NCBI RefSeq assembly: GCF_000485595.1
Contig: NW_014577097.1
Span: forward strand, 479,043 to 516,832
Length of the DNA stretch: 37,790 nucleotides
Origin: Priapulus caudatus
Taxonomy: Eukaryota; Priapulida; Priapulimorpha; Priapulimorphida; Priapulidae
Reading direction: 5' to 3'
Under the pieces are notes generated by a model. That model was not told where the DNA came from, ran no database searches, and saw only the letters and a list, made by a program, of their open reading frames with translations. Position numbers and translations under genes: made by a program. This document shows positions 20,108 to 32,100 of this stretch, in pieces (position 1 is the stretch's first letter; every line of letters begins with the position of its first letter).

Positions 20108-23100
20108 GCGAGAGAGAGAGCGATACAGAGAGAGATAGAGAGAGAGAGAGAGAGAAAGAGAGGGTGAGAGCGAGAGTGAGAGAGAGAGAGAGAAAGCAGA
20201 GTGTATGACACATTGACACGGTGGTAGACAATAATTTGTTGTACTGCTGTGTTCATGCTTTATCAACACTAATTGCTACTTTAACGTTGTGTTTTCAATT
20301 AGGTTGCTGTCACACGTACACGCCTGCAGTTATGCTGGATGTTCTAATGTTTACAGGAGTGTCACACTCACGATAGAAACAATCCAGTTTGATTCGACAT
20401 TGCAACCAATGTTAAATCCTAGTCAGCAATCACCAGCAGCTCAATATGACGTCATCATTAAAGGTAATGCTAGCATTGATTACCTCTATAAATACATATT
20501 TGAGAGAAAAATCTGCAGATTGTAATAAACACAAATGGAAATCTTACTGTGAGTGGAACAGCAATCTTATTCCTATATACTACGTGATTAGTTCTAGGTC
20601 TATAATAATTATTTCAAGTTTCCTCGGGAAGTTATTATTATTCTTTTCTGTAGCTCATACCAGACAGGGGTCGCCACTCCTCTCTGTCCGCCAACAGCGC
20701 TATATATATAAGAGGTCTATATGACATCGCAGAATTTTTGACGTCTCTATTGATCGGGTCGTCTTCATGGTTGCTGATGCACCTTTGCAGACGTGCTCGT
20801 GAATGCGACATACGTGAGGCTACTGTCATGTAACAAGTTTGCTGTGAAGGGTGAGGTTGGGCGTGGTCACCTTCAACTGCTGGCGCAGGTATCTGCCTGC
20901 CATGCCCATTACCATGAGGACATCATTGCCTACTGGAGCACAGTCATCCCAACTCTCAGTCCAAGTAGGAGCCAGACCAGCAAACACAAAATGTTAGGTT
21001 CATCTTCACTTGTACATGTTAACGGTGAACAACTCTCTCGCCTCCGGTTTCACTGAGGCATACTTCGTAAAGGTTTTTTAAAATAGCACGTGTAAGAAAT
21101 TGTTTTTTAATGGTATAGCCAGGATTGCACTTGCAGTTCTGTGGTGTTATGTTCGTGAAATAACATTTACGTCGAATTCTGTTGCAGTTTCATTTAGATT
21201 TCAGATCTGTAGGCAAACTTTGATGTGGAATGTAAATTTTGCTATGCCCCTTTGCAGTGCTGATGCTCTAGTCACTGCCACAGTCTGTTATCCTCCCATT
21301 GTCTGTTTGCATGATCGCATTCCTCAGAACCTCACTGTGACGGCTGTTGTTCGCTGCATGTAGGAGCAGGTCGCTGTTCTGGGCAGCGGTCAGAACCTGG
21401 CAGGTGAAAGTCAGTGCTGAGATGTCCGATGCCTCGCTGCTGACGACGTTCACCGGCTGTCCGGCCGCAATCACCTCGTTCACCAAGGCCAAGTTAGCAT
21501 GGGAGAGGCAGGGCATAGATGAGGCTAGCACCCCACCCACCTACAGTGACAGGTAAGTGTGCATGGGAGAGGCAGGGCATAGGTGAGTCTAGCACCCCAC
21601 CCACCTACAGTGACAGGTAAGTGTACATAGGAGAGGCAGGGCATAGGTGAGTCTAGCACCCCACCCACCTACAGTGACAGGTAAGTGTACATAGGAGAGG
21701 CAGGGCATAGGTGAGTCTAGCACCCCACCCACCTACAGTGACAGGTAAGTGTACATAGGAGAGGCAGGGCATAGAATGAGTGCTTAGGCCACGCCCACCC
21801 ATCTACCAGTGATCAGGTAAAATGTGCATCGGGAGAGGCAGGCATAGGGAGTCTAGCACCACACCCACCTACAGTGACAGGTAAGTTACATAGGAGAGGC
21901 ATGGGCATGATGGTGAGGCTAGCACCCCATCCCACCTATCAGTGACAGGAAAGTGTATGCATAGGAAGGCAGGGCATAGGTGAGTCTAGCACCGCCGCCC
22001 ACCCACGCATACAGTGACAGGTAAGGGTAGCATAGGAGAGGCGGGCATGGGTGATCCACTCTCCATTCCAGCTAAACAGTGACAGGGTGATGGGTATGCG
22101 GGGCAAAGGGCCATGTACGGGACCACCCCTACTACATCACCCGCCCTCCCGCAGTGAGTAGTAAGATAACAATATTGGTGTTTTTAGCTCATCTGACGTA
22201 GTCGGATGCATCTTGTAGAATCGCATGATCGTGATCGTGTCCGGCCGTCCGTCCGTTTGTGCGTGCGTCAACAGTTGGGCATAAATCTTAACCGCGTCTG
22301 AGCGTAACGTCACGATATTTGGGAACGTGGGGGGGGTGTAATCCGAAAACGAGTTGGGCATGTCTCGAAGCTGGGGGCAACAGTAGAAAGGTCAAGGAGT
22401 GTAAAAGAAGGGGAACACTTCCCTCCTTAACTTAAGGTATAGGGAGGAAATGCAGAATTGCGGCACAAATCTAAACGGCTCGACCTAGGCTCGTGATAGT
22501 CGGTGTATAGCCTCATGGTAGGAAAAGCCATCACTGTGCCGAAATTGGAGGTCACAGGTCAAAGGTCAATGGGGCACAGGGCAGATTTTAGACATTTTCT
22601 GAGGACAAACTTTTTTGTTTCAGCGGTGACCTAGCATTTTTATGGCTTTATTGAAAGGACCATGAAATGTACTTTCTGCTGACATGCGAAGAGTAAGTGT
22701 CGGATAACCTTTTGACCCTTAAGAGGAGGGTTAAACATGGATTTGTTTACTGTTAGAAAGAATTTGACTGCCGGGTTTAATAGTAGAATCTATACATGCC
22801 TGGATGTATGAGGCTACAATGTCACAGTGAAATTTCAAAAGCTAAATTTGGTTGAAGAAGGTTTATGCTCCTTAAATCGTATAATTTCTATGGCATTCTG
22901 TACTGTCAGTGTGTTACATGTAACTTATGCCACTGCCAGTGGCCACTGCCAGTGCATGTGGTGGCGATAGTACTGTGTAGTTTTTGCCTGCGTTACTTAG
23001 TTACAGGTGGCAGCTGTCTATTTCAGCCTGTAGGCTTGCGTAGGTAAATGGATGAGTGCTTACCTATTCTGTCTTGCAAATAGTTGTTGCTACTACGTAC

Positions 23101-26100
23101 GATGGGAGCTTCCATCTTTAATCTTAAGACACTTAAACGTATGCGCCGGCAACTTTCATAATGATCCCAACGAACATTCCTTTGAGAAGTTTCCTGATAC
23201 CATCCCTGTGCCTTCCACTGTTTCGGCGCGTATGTGAACACATTTGGGACTAACAGGGTTTACTAGAATCTCACCACTCCACCACAGAGTCACCGCAGTA
23301 GACGTTAGATGAGCGCTGTCGCTCCGCGGCACTTGTTTTGTAGTATGCAGTCACTCATAGTTTCAGAATGACAGAAGTTAGCGAAGTAAGTAAGCGAGTT
23401 ACAGTGTGTTAGCTAAAATCACAATGCTCACAGTCGTCGAGTGCTATGAAATCTACCACCATTAAATTTCAAGCCAACCAGCTGGCATCTTGGCCAGTCA
23501 TAGCTTGATATATTTCAATCGTTGCTGAATGTTATTGTAAGATGGTGTGTTGTTCGCTTACTAGGTTAGAGGGTTGCATCGAGTCACTTCTTATGCACAC
23601 TGCTGGGAAACCAGACTGCAGAGTGAGTGATGGAACAACCACTATGTGGCAGCACCAGTGGAACACACCGCTGTTTCTTGGAATCTGTATATTTAAGGTA
23701 AGTACTTCATTGACAAACAGGGATGCTTATAGTGTGCTATCAGAATTAAGAGATGTGTGCACAGACATGCGCCTATATCTAAATCTATCTTTTATGTTCA
23801 TATATTTTTAATGTTAGCAAAGTTAGTAAACTACAACAAATTTATAACTACAACAAGAGTGTGGTGGCCTTATGGTAACCTCATTAATGACATTTAATAC
23901 ATTTCAATGTAAAGATGGTGTGATTAAACATAGTAACATACATACATATACTGTAGCGATTGTTTGTATTATATCTTACAGCTGAGCAAGTCGGACCCCG
24001 TCGTGAGTTTCCATGGCACTGTTGATAATCTTCAACTAGAGTGCTGCCCTCCAGTGTTGGCAATTGCAAAGCACATTATACAGGTGGTCAGCAAGACGCG
24101 GCTTGGGTCCGATGATAAAGACGTGACGCTTGACACTCATATGTCAACAGCAGCCGCACAACCGAAGCTGACCATTGGAGATTTTAACATGAGCTTCAAT
24201 TACATTTACCTATTCATGACTGGAAGCAATAAAGGTGATCATCATCTCTATACAGCATTGTTAAATAAATCCATCGTTAATCTATTATTAGTGTGAGGAT
24301 ATGAAACTGATATCTTTTGGTAATGTCTCTTGATGTGTTTGTCGGTGTTTCTGTGCAGTACATGTTCTTGTAAAGGTGTCTCTGGGCATTTGTCTGTGCT
24401 GCATATCTTTCTGTACGTGTGCCCATGGGCATCTCTGTATGTATATGCCTGTGGTACGTATTACTGTAAGTGTATCTGTGGGTGATACATGTTTGCTACA
24501 TGTTCCTGTACATGCATCTGTGGGTGATATCCATTTGCTGCATGTTGCTATACATGTGCTTCTCAGTAATTTCTATGTATTGTATACGCTGTATATTTCG
24601 CAGTGGTTTAATTTTCGCGAATTTCACGAACGCGTCTCCGACCGCGAAAATAACAACACGCAAATAATTCATACCGAATAATACCGAATAATACATAATT
24701 CACCGACCGCGAAATTAACCACTCGCGAAATTGTCCGTCAAGTCTGAATTGGCGAAAATATCTGTACGCGAAAAATATGGCGTATACAATGTAGTTCATG
24801 CTTATTGATGTTATTCTTGTCGTGTGTTTGCAGTCTGCGTGATGACGACTGTTAACAGTCTCAAAGTGGATCAACAGGATAGCAAGGTGTTTGTGGCGCA
24901 GGAGGCAACTCGACTCTACCAGTTCCTACAACAAGGAAAGGTCTGTACACGCACTCACAACAACTACAGACCACACGTGTTTTTACAGCAAGGACGTATG
25001 TAGCTGTACAGGCTTTTCTGCCCTTGGTAGCAAAATCGTATAGCCTCTCCATGCGTGTGTTCACATCAACTAACGAACTGTGGGTTGTGTTTTGCAGATG
25101 GCAACGGTGGTGAGTTTGGACAAACTTGCAGACCATCTATGTGAATTACCAGTAATCAGACTCAGTTATAAAAGCCAGACTAAGGTGAGAACTGTTTCAC
25201 AATTCTCTGCAGTAGAGAATCCAGTCGTTAGTCATGCGCATTCATATAATTAATTATGGCAAGAAGCAGACTGTCTAAGGTGGTTGTCACTGGTCACTCA
25301 CTGTTCCTAGGACATTATTTGTCTATCGTTCCTAAGGCATTGCTATTATGCTGATCGTAAGGAATTCCCTGGGGCGTTACATATATGTTGTTGTCGTTGT
25401 CCAGGATGTGAATTTGCAACTGCTAGATGACATTCATCTTTGCTGGAACACCAACCTTCACATGTCCTTCATCAGTCTAGCAGAAGAGTTACAGGAGTTC
25501 ATCACCTATGCTGAAGGTAATCACAAATCAGCATCTCACATAGAAAGCAATTTCAGGGCAAGACAGGAATTTTGAGTAATCAGATCATTGCTTACATATT
25601 TATGTGATCGTGTAATGTGATGACATGTTGCATCCCTTGTTTATGTTGCAACAAAATGTTACTTATAATAGGGTTCTTATCAGGAATTATAGAAGACATG
25701 TAATTTATGGATGGATGAGGACGGGTACGAGAGAGGGTTGCACCAAGTGGAGTCAATTATGCATGTCATATGCGGCCACAATGTACAGGGACACACTCGA
25801 TCAGTTTGAAGACATATACACCAAGTTGTGAAAACCAAGCATAACTATGTTGGGATTGTCACAATTAAACACAACTGATAATTACAGCGTGTTGATTAAG
25901 TAATTAGGGCATGTCGGAGGATTTGTGGGATGTCGTAAATTAGCTTCAGCTTTGAAGGAATGTCACACCTGAGAACTCTGAGCTTTAGGGCCTGGGGAGA
26001 CGTCTGAATAGTAATTTGTCTGCTTACAGGGATGTTTCCTAGAGAAGACGAAACGTCCTTAAATGCTCCAAGCTCCAAGCCAGCCAGCATACATGCGAGA

Positions 26101-29100
26101 CTGCGTGGATCCATCTGTGTGGAGCTGAAGTTGTCCAGTGAACATAGGTACCTTCTCTGCTTGTCCAGTAACTACAAAACACTTATCATGATGGGTCGAT
26201 TTCTTGCTATATTGTCTCTGGTTGTTTCATTGTGCACTATGTTGATCCGTGATCGGTCTATTGCGCACTATGCTGATCTGTGATTGGTTCATTGCGCACT
26301 ATGCTGATCTGTGATTGGTTCATTGTGCACTATGCTGATCTGTGATTGGTTCATTGTGCATTATGTTGATCTGTGATTGGTTCATTGCGCACTATGCTGA
26401 TCTGTGATTGGTTCATTGTGCACTATGCTGATCTGTGATTGGTTCATTGCACACTATGCTGATCTGTGACTGGTTCATTGGGCACTATGCTGATTTGTGA
26501 TTGGTTCATTGCACACTATGCTGATCTGTGATTGGTTCATTGTGCACTATGCTAATCTGTGATGAGATCATTGCTTGCTATGTTGATCTGTGATTACTTC
26601 ACTGTTTGCTATGCTGATCTGTGATTGGTCGACGGCTGCAGGGTAATGGCGCTTGCCGGAGAGGTCACGCTTGACTGGCAGTTGAAACAGCTGACAGCCA
26701 AGATGGGCAAGCTGCATATCTACTGTGACGACTTGGCCGTGTTCACGCTGGAGGACATCTCGCTCGGCAGCCTTCACCACAGCGACCAGATGAGATTGGA
26801 GCGTGAGAGCTGTGAGGACCTGCAGCAGAGGACCAACCGTGCCTGGTCTGTCACCATAGCAACCGGACAGATAGTCTTTCCCCATGGTTACAACTTCGCC
26901 AAGACGCACCAAGAGGTGAGCGATGTTTGCTGCTGATAGATATATCGTCAGATACCAACTGAATGCAGCAAGAGTGCAATGTACAATGCACTCCTACGTT
27001 GTGAATCGTCAGCTGGTCAGAATGGGACAGAAATAATACTAGGATGGCAAGGTGAAAAATTGAGAGCACTTACATATTCTTCTGTAGATCCACTACACTG
27101 GGTTACACAGCCACGTTTCTCCTGACTCGTTCATCCCAGTGTAACTAAGTACCCGCTTATATTCTTCGCAGGCAATCAACATATGGAAGTGGCTGAAGCT
27201 AGTGCATCAGATGATGCCGCGCCCGTTCACAGCAGACAGCCCACTGCCGGCCGATCTTCTCATACGAGTGCGAAGCTTCTCTGTGCAGGTTAACGACGAT
27301 CCGTTCGAAGTGAAGCTCAGGGACAACTTTGAGGTACTGCATCACCTCATCGACAGCACGGAGTTATTCGCTCAAGTTGTTAGAATCGGTGTTAGACAAA
27401 GGGCTATAGGGAAACGTGGGTCGCAATCGAATTTTACGTACGTGCGGGTTTTCTGTTGGTCACTATGTTTATTAAAACCAAGATGATGATGACTTGAAGA
27501 GATGCCTTATAGCTGAGATTCTATGCCATGAGATTTTACTGTTAATGATGTTACTGCAGTATACAGCACATTGTCGTCTAGTGTCCGCATTAAATTTGCC
27601 TACTGAAATATAATGTAAAGCATTCGTGACATTGTGCTGCCATGCTTTAGTAGTAACATAACGTCAACTATGTTGATGTATCAGCATCTGATAGGTGCAA
27701 ACGTATTTCTAGCTGCTGATAGATGAATACATGGAGAGCGAAAAGAGAAGACAGATGTTAGACAGCAAGATAGGGGAACTCAGAAAAACACACCTGCTGT
27801 TACCTGGTGAGTTTAGCTATAGCTATTCATTCTTTTATTCATTCCCCTTAAATCTCTACTGTCCTTTTCCCGACTACATTGTACTATACTATACTGTACA
27901 TTGACCATGTACTCTGTAGATGGTAAGGTATGCTACTAATATACTCTCAGCATGCATGCTGTAAATCCTAAGGTATGATTTTACTGTACATTGACTGTGT
28001 ATGCTGTAGCTTGTAGGGTACATTTCTACAGTACGTTGACCTCGCACGCTGTAGCTTGTAGGTAACGATTCTACCGTACATTGACTGTGCACCCTGTAGC
28101 TTAATTGTAGGGTATAATTCTACTATACGTTGACTATGCACGCTGTAGCTTGTAGGGTATAATTCTACTATACATTGACCATGCATACTATAGCTTGTAG
28201 GGTATAATTCTATTGTACATTGACCATGCACGCTGTAGCCTGTAGGGTACGATTCTACCGTACATTGACTGTGCGCGCTGTAGCTTGTAGGGTATGATTC
28301 TACAGTACTTTGACCTCGCACGCTGTAGCTTGTAGGGTATAATTCTACTGTACATTGACCGTGCACGCTGTAGCTTGTAGGGTACATTTCTACAGTACAT
28401 TGACCTCGCATGCTGTAGGCTAGCTTGTAGGGTATACTGTATACGCCATATTTTTCGCGTACAGATATTTCTGCGAATTCAGACTTGACGGACTATTTCG
28501 CAAGTGGTTAATTTCGCGGTCGGTGAGTTATGTATTATTCGGTATTATTCGGTATGAATTATTCGCGCGTTGTTATTTTCGCGATCGGGGACGCATTCGC
28601 GAAATTCGCAAAAATTAAACCACCGCGAAATATACAGTACGTTTCTACTGTACATTGACCTAGCGCGCTGTAGCTTGTAGGGTACGTTTCTACAGTACGT
28701 TGACCTCGCGCGCTGTAGGTGGCAAGGTCGAGGAGCTGTAGCTTGTAGGGTACGTTTCTACAGTACGTTGACCTCGCGCGCTGTAGCTTGTAGGGTACGT
28801 TTCTACAGTACGTTGACCTCGCGCGCTGTAGGTGGCAAGGTCGAGGAGCTGTAGCTTGTAGGGTATGTTTCATACCTTTCTGAACAGTACGTTGATCCGT
28901 CGCTGTACTTGTAAGGGTACTGTTCTACGAGTAATGGACTCTCCCGGGCGCGCTGTAGCTTGTAGGTATGTTTTCTAACAGAGTAGTACGTGTGACGCCA
29001 CTGGCGGCGCGGCTGTATGTGTAGGTACTTCTACAGTAACGTTGACCTCGCGCGGACTGCTAGCTTGTAGGTATGTTCTACTGTACGGTCTGACCTCGCT

Positions 29101-32100
29101 GGCTGTAGGTGGCCACGGTCGAGGAGGCTGTCGCTTGTAGGGTACGTTCTCTACAGTCTTACGTTGACCTCGGCGTGCTGTAGGTGGCAAGGTCGAGAAG
29201 CTGAGCTTGTAGTACGGTTTGCCTACCGGTACGTTACCTCGCACGAGCACGCGGCCTGTGAGGACTGTAGGCGTGCCCACACAGTTCGAGGGAGTGTACT
29301 TGTAGGTGAATGTTCTACAGACGTTGACCGCGATCTTGTCCTAGCTAGCTGTAAAGAGGTGCGTTGCCAATGCTAAGTCGACGAGCTCATTGTTCTGCGA
29401 GGAGCTTGAGTCACGGTGAAGTATCAGTGTCATTACTATACAGAATTATAGTTAGGTAGCACTTGCGCGCGCTGGTAGAAATGGCGCAAGGTAGCTTTAT
29501 AGGAGTAGTCTTGTAGCCGGCGCTATAGGGTTATTGTTTTCTACAGTACGTTGAGCCCCTCATTTGTGTCACTGTGCATGTGCTTAGTAGCATGTGTTTA
29601 TAGGGATACCGTGTCTTCCTATAGTTTATCGTTTGACACGTGCTGGAACTGCGTAGATCATGTAGGGTGAGCACCAAAGAGTCCGACGAGACGCTATAGC
29701 TTATGTATAGGTGAAATTTTTCGTAGCTGGTAAACTGTTTTGACCTTCTAGTCCCCAGCATCCATTGCACGACGGCGTTGTTCAAGGGTGGCAAGGTCGT
29801 GAGGGTAAGCATAAACTTGTCATGATCTTCGTTAGTGGTAGCGTTTCTAACACCTGAGTATCGCTTGACCTCTACCGCCTTAATGCGCCCACTGATATGA
29901 AATCTACTAGGTTTTTATGAGGAGCACTGATAGCCTCTGTAGGGTAGTAGAAACACTACGCTAAACTCCCCCTAGGCATTCCGTGTACAGCTTGTTTGGG
30001 ACAACGCATAACTTCATGTCCGTTTTTTATATATTTCCGGCGCGCGGTTAGAGTCGGCCAAGGGTCGAATGAAGCTCTTTGAGTCAATCTCGTATAGGGT
30101 ACGTTTCTACAGTTACGTTGACCTTCGAGGTTATAGAAAGTAGGAGTGACCAATCAAAATTAACTGAGGGGAAATTAGTGTCCTGTAACATGGGTCGCGC
30201 TGGTGCTTTTGGTTAGGGTTACGGTCGGTCTTACAGGTTTACGGCTTGTTGGTGCAGGATCATTGTTGAGATTGGGGTATTCGCTGGGACACGCTTGTTT
30301 AGGGGTAGTTTTTCTACTTTTAAGAGTATGGACAAACCACTCGGGTTACCAGGCCGGCTGTACGGTGGCAAGGTCGAGGAAGCTGTATGCGTGTAAGGGA
30401 CGTTCTACATACGTTATGGTGAACATCTTGACTTGAGATGAAGGATACTTCGTATAGAAAATATGCCTCGTCAGGGGCTCTAGGTTAGGTTGTAGGCGCA
30501 TACCTTATACAGTATCGTTTAACTTATCAATATTGACTGCGCGTGGTGAAGGTAGCCTCATGGATTCAGGTGGAGAAGGTGAATGCATATGTAGCTCGTT
30601 TTGTTTACGATACGTTATCCTCAACAGTGAACGTTGACGTGATCGTGCTGCGAGTAGGCCTTGTTAGGGTTGAGCTCGGTTCTTTAACATGTGATAGTGT
30701 GATTTTTGAACGAGTCGGTGGTGGTGGCTATCACAACATCTCTTCAATGACTGCGCAGGCTAGGTCCCTTGGTAGCTTGGAAGAACGGTTTTTCTCAGGA
30801 ACTTTGGGGGTCTTGGGACGTGCTGTGAAATTTGTGTAACCGCAGGTAGAAGTGGTCCAGGCGGCCTGGTAGGGGTTGCAAGGTCGAGGAGACTGTTAGC
30901 TTTGGTTAGGGGGTGTACGTCTTACATCCAGGTTTTAACGTTTGACCTTCGCGACCTGGGTTCATCGCAGCCGCTGTAGGTTTTAGGGTAACGTTTTGTT
31001 CTACAGTAACGTTGACCTCGCTCAGACATGCATGCAGGCCGCACCGGGGCAACGAGTTGCTGCGAGGTAAGGAAGTGTGTAAGGAGTGGGTCTGAACGGT
31101 GCGCGCTGGGTAGGGGTGCGAAGGGTCGAGGGCAGGCTGTAGCTTGGAGGTAACGTTGTTTCTAGTACAGTACGGTTGACCTCGCTGCGCTGTAAAGCTG
31201 TAGGGTAGGCGTGTCTAACTGTGACGTTGACCTCGCGTGCTGTAAGGTGCAAGGTCGAGGACCTGTAGCTTGTAGGGTATTGTTTCTACCCGTAACGTTT
31301 GACACTCGCTGTGCTGTAGGTGGCAACGGTCGAGGAGCTGTAGCTTGTAGGGTTATGTTTCTAACAGTTACGTTGACCGCGCGGCACGAGAGGCTGTAGT
31401 GGCAAGGTCGAGAGCCTGTAGCTTGTCAGAAGGGTAGTTTCTACAGTGACGTTGACCTCGCGCGCTGTAGCTTGGTAGGTACGGTTCTACTGTTAACGTT
31501 GACCTCGCAGTGCTGTAGGTGGCAAGGTCGAGACTGTAGCCCTTTGTAGGGTAGCGTTTCTACTGTAGCGTTTGACCTCGGCGGTGCCACTGGCAAAGGT
31601 CGAGAGCTAGTAGTCTGTAGGGTATGTTTTCTAACAAGTACGTTGACCGCCCGCGGGCTGTAGGTGCAAGGTCGAGGAGCCTGTAGCTTGTAGGGTATGT
31701 GTTCTAGCAGTACGGTTGACCTCGCGCGCTGTAGTGGCAAGGTCGAGGAGCTGTAGCGTCTGTAGGGTACGTTTCTAGCTGTACGTTGACCCTCGATGCG
31801 GCGCATGTAGGTGGCAACGGTCGAGGAGCCTGTAGCTTTACGGGTAACATCGTTTCTAACAGTAACGTTTGACCGCCCGGCCGAGCTGTAGGGTTGGCAA
31901 GGTCGAGCGAGCTGTAGCTTGTAGTGTATGGTTTCTACTGTAACGTTGACCCGCGGCGTGCTGTAGGAGTGGAAGAGTCGAGGACGCGCTGATAGCTGCT
32001 TTGTAGGTGTACGTTTCTAACTGTACGTTGGGAACCTCGCGCGCATGTAGAGGTGGCAAGGTTTGAGGAGCGCTGTAGCTTTTGTAGGGTCAATGTTTCT

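Noticed and set aside
19551-20269. Long Ser/Leu-rich and Arg/Glu-rich open frames on both strands
   Set aside because: All are translations of the (GA)n microsatellite in different registers.
21258-21363. Extra BLTP2 exon after ctttgcag at 21256
   Set aside because: The frame (SADALVTATVCYPPIV...) does not align to the family, and including it breaks the phase between exons 11 and 12; kept only as an uncertainty.
27889-28411. Tyr/Ser/Thr-rich minus-strand repeat frames
   Set aside because: These are products of the 45-bp minisatellite read antisense inside BLTP2 intron 21.
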